Assembly: GCA_031378845.1 (NCBI GenBank)
Contig: JANNES010000008.1
Span: 1 to 64,000 of the forward strand
Direction of reading: 5' to 3'
Origin: JAJNPS01 sp031378845
Lineage (GTDB): Bacteria > Pseudomonadota > Alphaproteobacteria > Rhodobacterales > Rhodobacteraceae
DNA: 64,000 nt
Shown: positions 26,591 to 35,356 of the stretch, one piece after another
Layout of the letters: the number at the start of each line of letters is the position of its first letter
Position numbering within the stretch: position 1 is the first letter of the stretch
The notes under the pieces: generated by a model
Database searches by the model: none
Seen by the model: only the letters and a program-made list of their open reading frames with translations
Told to the model about the DNA's origin: nothing
Made by a program: the position numbers and the translations under genes

Positions 26591-27550
26591 ATGGCTTTAG
26601 TCAGCGGCTTTCACCACTTGACGCTCTCGACCGACGGGGCGCAGGAGGACTTTGACTTTTATACCAAAACGCTTGGCCTTTACTCGGTCAAGCGAACCGT
26701 GCTGTTCGACGGCACGATCCCTGTCTACCACCTCTATTATGGATCAAAGCATGGCGATGCATCGACCATAATCACCACTTTCCCCTTCAAGAAGCCCGCC
26801 ATCTACGGACGGCGCGGCACCAATCAGGCCCGCACGATCATGCAGACGATCCCGGCTGGTGCGGCCGATTACTGGGTTGATCGGCTGAACGCAAAGGGTG
26901 TGCCCGCAACCAAGGGTGAACGCTTTGGCCTGGCGCGTGTACTGTTCAAGCATCCTTGTGGCATTCCGCATGAACTTGTTGAAAACCCTGCAGATATCCG
27001 CCCAGCTATAGTAAATCTGGCGGCCGGGACAACAGCCCAGACCGCCATCAAGGGCATCTATGGCGCAGGGATCGCCGTCTATGATCTGGGCTCGATGCAC
27101 GAATTTCTGTCCTATGGGATGAACCTCGTGCAAGAGGCCACGACCCCCGATGCGCTGATGTTTTCGGTGCCCGACACGATGGGGCCGCATTCGGTGATCG
27201 AAATCCTTCTCGACAACACCAGCCCGCAAGGCACCTGGATGCTGGCGGGTGGCACCATTCATCACATGGCGCTGAACACCGTGACCGAAGACAACCAGAT
27301 CAAGCTGAAAGCGCAGCTTGAGGGGATGGGCTTTACCGATGTCTCGGAGCAAAAGGACCGCAACTACTTCAAGTCGATGTATGTCCGCAGTCCGGGCGGC
27401 GCGCTGTTTGAAATCGCCTGGTCGGTCGAGGGCGGCTGGGCGCTCGACGAGCCTGCCGATGCCATCGGGACAACGCTGGTGTTTCCGCCGTGGTTTGAAA
27501 GCCGCCGCGCGGAGCTGATGGAAGGGCTGGAGCCTGCAGCGTTCAAATGA
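26591..27550 (+). CDS. VOC-family ring-cleaving dioxygenase (PcpA/LinE/MhqO-like)
   Basis: The 319-residue protein consists of two vicinal-oxygen-chelate modules. Candidate Fe(II) ligands are His9 (GFHHLTL), His225 (GTIHHMALN) and Glu274 (LFEIAWS). Each lies two residues before the ligands I recall for PcpA (His11, His227, Glu276). PcpA and LinE open hydroquinones between C1 and C2 to give maleylacetate-type products. With maleylacetate reductase nearby, a hydroquinone-cleaving role is plausible. The gene follows the intradiol dioxygenase gene by 11 bp and is coupled to the next frame by ATGA. Confidence 0.8.
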   Translation: MALVSGFHHLTLSTDGAQEDFDFYTKTLGLYSVKRTVLFDGTIPVYHLYYGSKHGDASTIITTFPFKKPAIYGRRGTNQARTIMQTIPAGAADYWVDRLNAKGVPATKGERFGLARVLFKHPCGIPHELVENPADIRPAIVNLAAGTTAQTAIKGIYGAGIAVYDLGSMHEFLSYGMNLVQEATTPDALMFSVPDTMGPHSVIEILLDNTSPQGTWMLAGGTIHHMALNTVTEDNQIKLKAQLEGMGFTDVSEQKDRNYFKSMYVRSPGGALFEIAWSVEGGWALDEPADAIGTTLVFPPWFESRRAELMEGLEPAAFK

Positions 27551-27825
27551 ACATCGAACTCCCCCTGAGTTTGGGCGTGCCGGTGCCGGAGGCGCAGATG
27601 ATCTGCGTCTTTGTCCACCGGCGCGACCGATCGCCTGAGGCCATGGGCCGGGATGTGAACTGCCTTCTGAATACGCCTGCGGTGGCGTTTGTTGTTCCAC
27701 ATGGGGCGGGGGGCGGTTGCTATGTCGTCCGTGCCGTGGATGGGTTACCAAATCATGCGTGCCGCGAACGGGGCCCATCGATCGCCGCAGATCGGCCGTC
27801 CACATCGGAGCTGGCGCAATGTTGA
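27547..27825 (+). pseudogene. Truncated MhqD-like alpha/beta hydrolase fragment
   Basis: A 92-codon frame starts at an ATGA overlap with the dioxygenase stop. It reads like the N-terminus of a phospholipase/carboxylesterase-family hydrolase: ELPLSLGVPVP, then CVFVHRRDRSPEAM and LNTPAVAFVVPHGAGGG. Full proteins of this kind are ~200 residues and need a later GFSQG nucleophile, which is absent. The frame ends at a TGA that overlaps the maleylacetate reductase ATG. MhqD-type hydrolases commonly accompany MhqO dioxygenases. It is either a remnant or a short protein kept for translational coupling. Confidence 0.65.
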
Positions 27826-28880
27826 ACGCCTTCACCTTTCCCGGGCTCACCACGCGGGTGATTTTTGGGTCGGGCACGATCATGCAAGCCAAGGAGGAGG
27901 TGGCGCGCCTTGGTCATTCGCGCGCGCTGGTGCTGTCGACCCCGCATCAAAGGCCGGAGGCCGAAGCTTTGGCCTTACAACTTGGCGGGCTTGCCGCTGG
28001 CATCTTTGCGGGTGCCGCGATGCATACGCCAGCCGAGGTGACCGAGGCCGCGCTGACGGCCTTTGCGGCGTCTGGCGCGACGGTCGTGGTCTCGCTGGGC
28101 GGGGGGTCTACAACCGGCCTCGGCAAAGCCATCGCGACGCGCACCGGGGCGGATCAGGTGGTGATCCCGACCACCTATGCCGGGTCCGAGATGACCGACA
28201 TTCTGGGCGAAACTGCGGCGGGCAAAAAGACCACGCGCCGTGATCCTTCGATCCGGCCAGAAGTGGTGATTTATGATGTGGACCTGACACTGACATTGCC
28301 GGTGGCCCTGACGATGACCTCGGGCATGAACGCGATTGCCCACGCTATGGAGGCGTTCTACGCCGCCGACCGCAACCCGATCATCGAACTGATGTGCCGT
28401 GACGCCCTTCGCGCGTTCAAGGCCGGTTTGCCGGTTTTGGCGCGCGATCCGCAGGCCCGCGAGGCACGGGCAGACGCGCTTTACGCGGCGTGGCTCTGTT
28501 CGACCGCGCTGGGCTATGTGACCATGGCGCTGCATCACAAGCTGGCGCATGTTCTGGGCGGCAGTTTCAACACGCCTCACGCCGAGACTCATGCCGTCTT
28601 GCTGCCCCACACGGCAGCGTTCAATGCCGTGGCGGTGCCGGATCTGCTCGCTCCGTTGACGGAAACCTTCGGGTCGGCACCAGGCGCCGGTCTGTGGGAT
28701 TTTGCGCGCGAAATCGGTGCCCCGACCCGCCTTGCTGATCTGGGACTGACAGAGGCCGACCTTGACCGCGCCGCCGATATCGCGGTGCAGAACCCTTACG
28801 CCAACCCGAGACCGTTTGGCCGCGCGGATATTCGACTTTTGCTGCAAGCTGCTTACGACGGGCAACGCCCGACCACATAA
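27819..28880 (+). CDS. Maleylacetate reductase (iron-type alcohol dehydrogenase family)
   Basis: From ATG 27819 (GGAG upstream) the protein has 353 residues. It starts NAFTFPGLTTRVIFGSGT and contains the NAD-binding GGGSTTGLGKAIA plus YAGSEMT and the HHKLAHVLGG stretch of maleylacetate reductases. It reduces maleylacetate to 3-oxoadipate with NAD(P)H. This is the convergence point for the two kinds of ring-cleaving enzymes in the cluster, and its presence is the best evidence that the pathway runs through hydroxyquinol or hydroquinone. Confidence 0.9.
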   Translation: MLNAFTFPGLTTRVIFGSGTIMQAKEEVARLGHSRALVLSTPHQRPEAEALALQLGGLAAGIFAGAAMHTPAEVTEAALTAFAASGATVVVSLGGGSTTGLGKAIATRTGADQVVIPTTYAGSEMTDILGETAAGKKTTRRDPSIRPEVVIYDVDLTLTLPVALTMTSGMNAIAHAMEAFYAADRNPIIELMCRDALRAFKAGLPVLARDPQAREARADALYAAWLCSTALGYVTMALHHKLAHVLGGSFNTPHAETHAVLLPHTAAFNAVAVPDLLAPLTETFGSAPGAGLWDFAREIGAPTRLADLGLTEADLDRAADIAVQNPYANPRPFGRADIRLLLQAAYDGQRPTT

Positions 28881-28907
28881 AAAGCCATCTGAACGGGAGG
28901 AAACACC

Positions 28908-30182
28908 ATGATCAATCGCCGTAAATTCCTGAAATCCACCGCCGCCACGGGCCTGACGCTGGCCGCTAGTGGTTTGAGCGCCCCCGCCATCGCGCAAGGG
29001 GCCAAGATCAAGCTGGGATATGTCAGCCCACAGACCGGACCGCTGGCCGGATTTGCGGAAAGCGACGCCTACAACATCGAGGCGTTCCTTGCCTCCGAGG
29101 CCGGTGCCAACTTCGACGTGATCGTCAAGGACAGCCAGTCCGACCCCAACCGTGCCGCAGCGGTGGCCAAGGAACTGATCATCGACGATGAGATCGACAT
29201 GATGCTGGTCGCCTCCACCCCGGAAAACACCAACCCGGTGGCGACGACGTGCGAGGCCGAGGGCATGCCGGTTTTGTCCACCATGGCGCCGTGGCAGCCT
29301 TGGTTCATCGGCCAGCAAGGCAATCCGGGCGATCCTGCCAGCTGGAAGCCGTTCAACTATGCCTTCCACTATTTCTGGGGGCTGGAGGACGTGATCGCGG
29401 TGTTCACCAACCTCTGGGGCCAGCTTGAGACGAACAAGATGGTGGGCGGCCTGTTCCCCAACGACGCCGACGGCAATGCGTGGGGTGATCCGAATGTGGG
29501 TGTGGGCCCGGGCTTTGCTGCGGCGGGGTATCAGCTGACCGATCCGGGCCGCTATCAGAACCTGACCGACGATTTCAGTGCGCAGATCAACGCATTCAAG
29601 ACGGCGAATGCCGAGATCGTCACTGGCGTCGTGATCCCGCCCGATTTCACCACGTTCCGCAATCAGGCGATCCAGCAGGGTTTCAACCCCAAGATCATCA
29701 CCGTGGCCAAAGCGATCTTGTTCCCGCAATCGGTGGAGGCTTTGGGCGAGGCCGGGCACAACCTGTCATCCGAGGTCTGGTGGTCGGCGTCGCATCCGTT
29801 CAAATCGTCGCTCAATGGCATGTCGGCGGCCGATCTTGCGGCCGATTTCACCGCGAAAACCAGCCGACCCTGGACCCAGCCTATCGGGTTCATCCACTCG
29901 CTGTTCGAGGTGGCGACCAACGTTATGGGCCGGGTCAGCGACGTGACGGACGCTGATGGCGTGGCTGCCGCGATTGCAGCCACCAGCATGGATACCATGG
30001 TGGGCAACGTCACGTTCAACGGCGCCGCTCTGCCGCCCTTTGCCGCCGCCAACGTCTGCAAGACGCCGCTGGTCGGTGGTCAATGGCGGCGCAAGGAGGA
30101 CGGCACCTTTGATCTGGTCGTGGTCGACAACAAGACCGCACCGAACATCCCGACCGGTGGGGCGATGGAAGCGCTGGCTTGA
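28908..30182 (+). CDS. Branched-chain amino acid-type ABC transporter substrate-binding protein
   Basis: The 424-residue protein carries a Tat-like signal (NRRKFLKSTAATGLTLAASG, cleavage after SAPAIAQ). The mature part starts AKIKLGYVSPQTGPLAGFAE, typical of Peripla_BP_6 (LivJ-like) proteins. Members bind amino acids, amides, urea or aromatic acids. Its place between maleylacetate reductase and four liv-type genes suggests uptake of the aromatic substrate. A GGGAGG ribosome site lies just before the ATG. Confidence 0.88.
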   Translation: MINRRKFLKSTAATGLTLAASGLSAPAIAQGAKIKLGYVSPQTGPLAGFAESDAYNIEAFLASEAGANFDVIVKDSQSDPNRAAAVAKELIIDDEIDMMLVASTPENTNPVATTCEAEGMPVLSTMAPWQPWFIGQQGNPGDPASWKPFNYAFHYFWGLEDVIAVFTNLWGQLETNKMVGGLFPNDADGNAWGDPNVGVGPGFAAAGYQLTDPGRYQNLTDDFSAQINAFKTANAEIVTGVVIPPDFTTFRNQAIQQGFNPKIITVAKAILFPQSVEALGEAGHNLSSEVWWSASHPFKSSLNGMSAADLAADFTAKTSRPWTQPIGFIHSLFEVATNVMGRVSDVTDADGVAAAIAATSMDTMVGNVTFNGAALPPFAAANVCKTPLVGGQWRRKEDGTFDLVVVDNKTAPNIPTGGAMEALA

Positions 30183-30189
30183 TCCGATG

Positions 30190-30220
30190 CCCCCCGAGGC
30201 GCGAATCTCGGGGGGTCTTT
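30190..30220 (+). terminator. Intra-operon hairpin with U-tract after the binding-protein gene
   Basis: CCCCCCGAG (30190-30198) and CTCGGGGGG (30207-30215) form a perfect 9-bp stem with an 8-base loop, followed by TCTTT. This is a rho-independent-type structure placed between the substrate-binding protein gene and the first ATPase gene. It would leave more mRNA for the periplasmic protein than for the membrane complex. Confidence 0.75.
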
Positions 30221-30235
30221 CCCAAAGGAGGCGAC

Positions 30236-30958
30236 GTGACGACAATCCTCAGTCTGCAAGATGTGTCCAAAAGCTTTGGCGCGCTCAAGGTGACCGATGC
30301 GGTCAGCCTTGAGGTGCCGCGTGGCCAAGCTCTGGGCATCATCGGGCCAAACGGGGCGGGCAAATCGACGCTGTTCAACCTGATCACGGGCAACTTTCTT
30401 GCCGACAGCGGGCGCATCACTTTTCTCGGTCAGGATGTCAGCCGGATGCCGGCGATGCGCCGCGTCAAGTTGGGGGTAGGGCGCAGCTTCCAGATCCCGC
30501 AGCCCTTTGAGGCGCTGACTGTCTTTGAAAACCTGCTGACGGCGGCGAGCTTTGGGCGCGACAAATCCGAGGCGGCCGTTGTGGACGACTGCGCCGCCAT
30601 TCTGGACCAGACCGAATTGATGCGCCGGGCAAACACGCCTGCGGGGCAGTTGTCGCTACTGGAGCGCAAGCGGCTGGAACTCGCGCGTGCGATGGCGACG
30701 GGGCCGGAGTTGCTGTTGCTGGACGAGATTGCAGGCGGTCTGACCGAGGGCGAATGTCAAGCGCTGGTGGCCACGATCAAAGGCATCCACGCCAAGGGCA
30801 CGACGATCATCTGGATTGAACACGTGCTGCATGCGCTGAACTCGGTGGTCGAGCGGCTGCTGGTGCTGGATTTTGGCCGCGTCATCGGCATCGGTGAGCC
30901 GGCCGCGATCATGGCGTCAAAAGAAGTGCGCGAGATCTATTTGGGGATCGAGGTATGA
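30236..30958 (+). CDS. livG: ABC transporter ATP-binding protein, LivG-type
   Basis: I chose GTG 30236 as start because AAAGGAGG lies six bases before it and the conserved ATPase begins there (TTILSLQDVSKSFGALKV); this gives 240 residues. Walker A is GPNGAGKSTLFN, the signature region is the LivG variant LSLLERKRLELARAMA, and Walker B is LLLLDEIAGGL. It is one of the two ATPases of the liv-type importer. The stop overlaps livF (ATGA). Confidence 0.9.
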   Translation: MTTILSLQDVSKSFGALKVTDAVSLEVPRGQALGIIGPNGAGKSTLFNLITGNFLADSGRITFLGQDVSRMPAMRRVKLGVGRSFQIPQPFEALTVFENLLTAASFGRDKSEAAVVDDCAAILDQTELMRRANTPAGQLSLLERKRLELARAMATGPELLLLDEIAGGLTEGECQALVATIKGIHAKGTTIIWIEHVLHALNSVVERLLVLDFGRVIGIGEPAAIMASKEVREIYLGIEV

Positions 30959-31662
30959 CGTTGCTGCAAACCCGCAACCTGACAGCGAATTATGGTGATT
31001 TTCGCGCCCTGTTCGGCGTCGATGTCGCGCTGCAAGCGGGCGAGACCGTCGCCATCATTGGGGCCAATGGCGCAGGCAAGAGCACGCTCTTGCGGTCGAT
31101 CAGCGGCGTCTTGCCCAACGCGCCGGATCAGGTGTTGCACAACGGCGAGGCCATCGGCGCGCTGCCCGCAGACGCCGTGATGCAGCGCGGCATCGCGATG
31201 GTTCCCGAGGGACGCAAGTTATTCCCTTCGCTGTCCGTGCAAGAAAATCTGTTGATCGGAGGACAGATGCGCAAGGCCCCGGGGTTTTGGACGCTGCAGA
31301 CCGTCTACGACCTTTTCCCCATCCTGCAAGAGCGCAAGTCCAGCCCAGGCACCGCCCTGTCGGGAGGTCAGCAACAGATGGTGGCGATCGGGCGCGCCTT
31401 GATGTCCAATCCCGAGGTGCTCTTGTGTGACGAGATCAGCCTTGGCCTCGCCCCGGTCGTGATCCGCGACATCTATGCGGCGATGCCGCGCATCAAAGCG
31501 TCGGGCGCGTCTGTCATCATCGTCGAGCAGGATATCGGTCAGGCGCTCAAGGTGTCGGACCGGGTCTATTGCATGATGGAGGGGCGCGTGACGCTGACCG
31601 GCCGCGCCGATGCGATCAGCCGCGAGGCGATCCACACCGCCTATTTTGGTGCCGCGGCATGA
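30955..31662 (+). CDS. livF: ABC transporter ATP-binding protein, LivF-type
   Basis: The 235-residue ATPase has Walker A GANGAGKST, the LivF segment GIAMVPEGRKLFPSLSVQENL, signature LSGGQQQMVAIGRALM and Walker B LLCDEISLGLAP. It pairs with the preceding LivG-type ATPase. ATGA overlaps on both sides tie it to livG and to the first permease gene. Confidence 0.9.
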   Translation: MTLLQTRNLTANYGDFRALFGVDVALQAGETVAIIGANGAGKSTLLRSISGVLPNAPDQVLHNGEAIGALPADAVMQRGIAMVPEGRKLFPSLSVQENLLIGGQMRKAPGFWTLQTVYDLFPILQERKSSPGTALSGGQQQMVAIGRALMSNPEVLLCDEISLGLAPVVIRDIYAAMPRIKASGASVIIVEQDIGQALKVSDRVYCMMEGRVTLTGRADAISREAIHTAYFGAAA

Positions 31663-32522
31663 TTTGGTTCGATACCATCGTGCAAGGCATCCTCTTGGGC
31701 GGGCTTTATGCGCTTTTCGCCGCGGGCCTCAGCCTGATCTTTGGCATCATGCGTCTGGTCAACCTTGCGCATGGCGATTTGATCGTCCTTGCCGCCTATC
31801 TGATCCTGATCATCGTCACCATGACCGGGTTGAACCCGTTTCTGGCGGTCCTGATCGCAGCGCCGGTGATGTTTGCATTTGGCTGGGCGCTGCAAAGGTT
31901 CATCCTCAACAAGACCTTGGGAAAGGACATCTTGCCGCCGCTGCTGGTGACCTTCGGCCTTTCGATCGTTTTGCAAAACGCATTGCTTGAGGGTTTTTCT
32001 GCTGACAGCCAGCGGATTTCCGGCGGCGCACTGGAAACCGCGTCACTCGATGTGGGCATCGTCACGGTCGGGGTGATGCCGCTCATGACGTTTGTGACAG
32101 CCGTGGGCGTCATCATCGTGCTCAACCAGATCTTTTATCGCACCGCCCTTGGCCGGGCCTTTCGGGCCACGTCGGATGACCCGGTGACCGCCAGCCTGAT
32201 GGGGATCAATCCGGGCAGCGTCTTTGCCGTGGCCACCGGGCTGGCAATGGTGGTCGTAACGCTTTCCGCGCTGTATCTGGGCATGCGCGCGAATTTCGAT
32301 CCCTCTATCGGACCCGCGCGCCTGATCTATGCGTTCGAGGCTGTGATCATCGGCGGCTTGGGCAGTCTCTGGGGCACGCTTGCGGGCGGCGTGATCATCG
32401 GTGTGGCGCAAACGGTGGGGGCCGCAGTGAACCCGGAGTGGCAAATACTGGCGGGGCATATCGCCTTTGTGATCGTGCTGTTGGTCCGTCCGCGCGGCCT
32501 CTTTCCCCGTGCGCTGGATTGA
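31659..32522 (+). CDS. livH: ABC transporter permease, LivH-type
   Basis: This is a very hydrophobic 287-residue protein with about eight membrane segments. Typical LivH stretches are GGLYALFAAGLSLIFGIMRLVNLAHGD near the N-terminus and FEAVIIGGLGSLWGTLAGGVIIG near the C-terminus. I used ATG 31659, which overlaps the livF stop, because the family aligns from MIWFDTIVQGILLGG. It forms the channel with LivM. Confidence 0.9.
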   Translation: MIWFDTIVQGILLGGLYALFAAGLSLIFGIMRLVNLAHGDLIVLAAYLILIIVTMTGLNPFLAVLIAAPVMFAFGWALQRFILNKTLGKDILPPLLVTFGLSIVLQNALLEGFSADSQRISGGALETASLDVGIVTVGVMPLMTFVTAVGVIIVLNQIFYRTALGRAFRATSDDPVTASLMGINPGSVFAVATGLAMVVVTLSALYLGMRANFDPSIGPARLIYAFEAVIIGGLGSLWGTLAGGVIIGVAQTVGAAVNPEWQILAGHIAFVIVLLVRPRGLFPRALD

Positions 32523-32532
32523 GGGGGCGGCG

Positions 32533-33594
32533 ATGACACAAACCTTTCGCATCTCCACCCGCACCCCCGCCAGCCAGACCGCCGGCATCGTGGGGATCGG
32601 GCTGATCGTGCTGGCCGTTGTTCTGCCCGCCTTTGCCGGGCGCGGGATCATTCAGGACCTCTTTTTCATCCTCACCATGCTGACGCTGGCCCAGCTTTGG
32701 AATCTTCTGGCGGGCTATGGCGGGCTGGTTTCGGTGGGACAACAAGCCTTTGTCGGTATCGGCGCTTACGCGATGTTTGGTGCGGTCATTCTGTGGGGCT
32801 GGGATCCGGTGCCTGCGATCATGATGGGGGGCGTGGCGGCCTTGTTGCTGGCGGTGCCTTCGGCCTATTTCGCGTTCCGTCTGCAAGGCGCCTATTTCGC
32901 CATCGGAACCTGGGTTGTGGCCGAGATTACACGGCTTGTCGTGGCCCAGTGGAAAGCTTTGGGCGGCGGCACCGGCACGTCCCTGCCGCGCGAGGCGACG
33001 GGTGATATCGTCGGGGTGGCGCTGGTGCAGGACCTCTTTGGCGTCCGCGAGGCGGCGGCGCGTGACATTCTGGCCTACTGGCTGGCGCTGATCCTGGCGG
33101 TGGTGACAATCGGCGCGATTTACCTCTTGCTGCGCAACCGGCTTGGCCTTGCGTTGGCCGCTGTGCGCGACAACACCGACGCCGCAAAGTCCGTGGGCGT
33201 AGATGCGGGCCGGATGAAGTGGTTCGTGTACCTCATTGCGTCTTTTGGCACCGGCCTGACGGGGGCGTTGATCTACATGCAGACCGCCCGCATCTCGCCC
33301 GACGCCGCCTTCAGCGTCACCAACTGGACCGCATACGTGATCTTCATTGTGGTCATTGGCGGTATCGGGACCATCGAGGGGCCAATTGTCGGCGTTCTCG
33401 TGTTCTTTGCGCTGCAAACGGTGCTGGCAGACTTTGGCACATGGTATCTGCTGGCGCTTGGCCTGATCGGGATCGCCACCATGCTCTTTGCACCGCGCGG
33501 GCTTTGGGGACTGTTTTGCGATCGGACCGGGCTGCACCTGTTTCCGGTGCGCAGGCGGCTTATCGTCATTGATAAAACTGGGAGAGATGAATAA
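32533..33594 (+). CDS. livM: ABC transporter permease, LivM-type
   Basis: From ATG 32533 (GAGGGGGCGGCG upstream) the protein has 353 residues and about ten predicted membrane segments. LivM hallmarks are NLLAGYGGLVSVGQQAFVGIGAYA and the loop AAVRDNTDAAKSVGVDAGRMK. It completes the liv-type importer. Its stop overlaps the monooxygenase start (TAATG), coupling transport to the first catabolic step. Confidence 0.9.
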   Translation: MTQTFRISTRTPASQTAGIVGIGLIVLAVVLPAFAGRGIIQDLFFILTMLTLAQLWNLLAGYGGLVSVGQQAFVGIGAYAMFGAVILWGWDPVPAIMMGGVAALLLAVPSAYFAFRLQGAYFAIGTWVVAEITRLVVAQWKALGGGTGTSLPREATGDIVGVALVQDLFGVREAAARDILAYWLALILAVVTIGAIYLLLRNRLGLALAAVRDNTDAAKSVGVDAGRMKWFVYLIASFGTGLTGALIYMQTARISPDAAFSVTNWTAYVIFIVVIGGIGTIEGPIVGVLVFFALQTVLADFGTWYLLALGLIGIATMLFAPRGLWGLFCDRTGLHLFPVRRRLIVIDKTGRDE

Positions 33595-35348
33595 TGGCGG
33601 ATATCACGACAGATGTTCTTGTGATCGGCACCGGGCCTGCGGGCAGTGCCACGGCTGCCCTTCTGGCATCTTACGGTGTCGATTGCATGGTGGTGAACCG
33701 CTATCGCTGGCTGGCCAACAGCCCACGCGCGCATATCACCAACCAGCGCACGATGGAGGTGCTGCGCGATCTAGGTCCTGAGGTGGAAGACGAGGTCTAT
33801 CTGCACGCGACGCCCAAGGAATTAATGGGCAACAACATCTTTTGCACCGCGATTGCGGGAGAGGAGTTGGGGCGCCTGAAGACCTGGGGCACCGGGCCGG
33901 AATCCGCTGCCGAACATACTTTGTCGTCCCCCACCGCGATGAATGATCTGCCGCAAACCTTCATGGAGCCGCTGTTGTTCAAGACCGCCTGCGCGCGCGG
34001 CGCACAAGCGCGGATGAGCTGCGAATACCTGCGCCATGCGCAAGATGAAACCGGCGTGACCTGCACCCTTCTGGACCGTCTGACGGGCAAGGAATTCACC
34101 GTGCGCGCCAAGTATCTGGTGGGTGCGGACGGCGGCAACTCGCTGGTGGCCGAACATGCGGGCATTCCTCTTGAGGGGCAGATGGGCGTGGCGGGGTCGA
34201 TCAACCTTTTGTGCAAGATGGACCTGTCGCGGTATGTCGCGCACCGGCCTTCGGTTCTGTATTGGGTCATGCAGCCGGGGTCGAACGTCGGCGGCATCGG
34301 CATGGGCGTGGTGCGGATGGTGCGGCCGTGGAATGAATGGCTGATCATCTGGGGCTATGACATCAGCCAACCGCGCCCCGAACTGACCGATGATCAGGCC
34401 AAGGGGATCATCCGGCAACTGGTTGGCGATCCCGATATCGAGATCGACCTGACCGCGATCAGCTATTGGACGGTGAACAACGTCTATGCCACCCACATGC
34501 AGAACGGGCGGGTGTTCGTGATGGGCGATGCCGCGCACCGCCATCCGCCCTCGAACGGTCTTGGTTCCAACACCTCGATCCAGGATGCGTTCAATCTGGC
34601 GTGGAAACTGGCCATGGTCCTTAACGGGCAGGCGGAGCCTGCACTGCTGGACAGCTACTCGGCCGAACGCGCCCCGATCGCCAAACAGATCGTGACCCGC
34701 GCCAACAAGTCGATCCCGGAATTCGGGCCCATCTTCGAGGCTTTGGGGATGGACGGCAGCTTTGACCATGACCGCATTCAGGCCAACATGGATGCGCGTT
34801 GCGATGCCACGCCGCAAGCCGAAGCCCAGCGAGGGGCGCTCCGCCGCGCCATTGCCTACAAGAAGTATGAGTTCGACGCGCATGGGGTCGAAATGAACCA
34901 GCGGTACAAATCTGGCGCCGTGGTCACGGATGGCCAGCCAGAACCTGCCTTTGCACGCGATGCAGAACTTCACTACCAGCCGACCACCTGGCCCGGCGCG
35001 AGGCTGCCGCATGTCTGGGTTTATGATGCCCAAGGCAAGGCGCATTCCACGCTTGATCTGTGCGGGCGCGGGCAATTCACCTTGCTGACCGGCATCGGTG
35101 GCGCGGCTTGGGTCGCGGCCGCGAAAGCCGAAGCGGCCCGGCGCGGAATGACGATCAGCAGCCATGTGATCGGCCCGCGCCAGGCAATTGCCGACCACAC
35201 CGGCGACTGGGCCCGCGCGTGCGAGATCGCCGATGAGGGCTGCTTGCTGGTGCGCCCGGATCAGCACGTCTGTTGGCGCAGCGCAACGTTGACCCGCGAT
35301 CCCGCTGCCGATCTGGCGCGTGTTCTGACATCCATCCTTGGCCAGTGA
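33594..35348 (+). CDS. FAD-dependent aromatic monooxygenase (PheA/TfdB/MhpA-like)
   Basis: The 584-residue flavoprotein has an N-terminal dinucleotide-binding loop (GTGPAGSATAALLASYG, residues 12-28), a second FAD motif GRVFVMGDAAHRHPPSNGLG near residue 305, and a C-terminal thioredoxin-like domain. Such single-component NAD(P)H hydroxylases add an ortho hydroxyl to phenolic rings (phenol, resorcinol, chlorophenols). Here it likely makes hydroxyquinol or a related triol from the imported compound, which the dioxygenases then open. The exact substrate is unknown. Confidence 0.88.
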   Translation: MADITTDVLVIGTGPAGSATAALLASYGVDCMVVNRYRWLANSPRAHITNQRTMEVLRDLGPEVEDEVYLHATPKELMGNNIFCTAIAGEELGRLKTWGTGPESAAEHTLSSPTAMNDLPQTFMEPLLFKTACARGAQARMSCEYLRHAQDETGVTCTLLDRLTGKEFTVRAKYLVGADGGNSLVAEHAGIPLEGQMGVAGSINLLCKMDLSRYVAHRPSVLYWVMQPGSNVGGIGMGVVRMVRPWNEWLIIWGYDISQPRPELTDDQAKGIIRQLVGDPDIEIDLTAISYWTVNNVYATHMQNGRVFVMGDAAHRHPPSNGLGSNTSIQDAFNLAWKLAMVLNGQAEPALLDSYSAERAPIAKQIVTRANKSIPEFGPIFEALGMDGSFDHDRIQANMDARCDATPQAEAQRGALRRAIAYKKYEFDAHGVEMNQRYKSGAVVTDGQPEPAFARDAELHYQPTTWPGARLPHVWVYDAQGKAHSTLDLCGRGQFTLLTGIGGAAWVAAAKAEAARRGMTISSHVIGPRQAIADHTGDWARACEIADEGCLLVRPDQHVCWRSATLTRDPAADLARVLTSILGQ

Positions 35349-35356
35349 GGTTTGCC

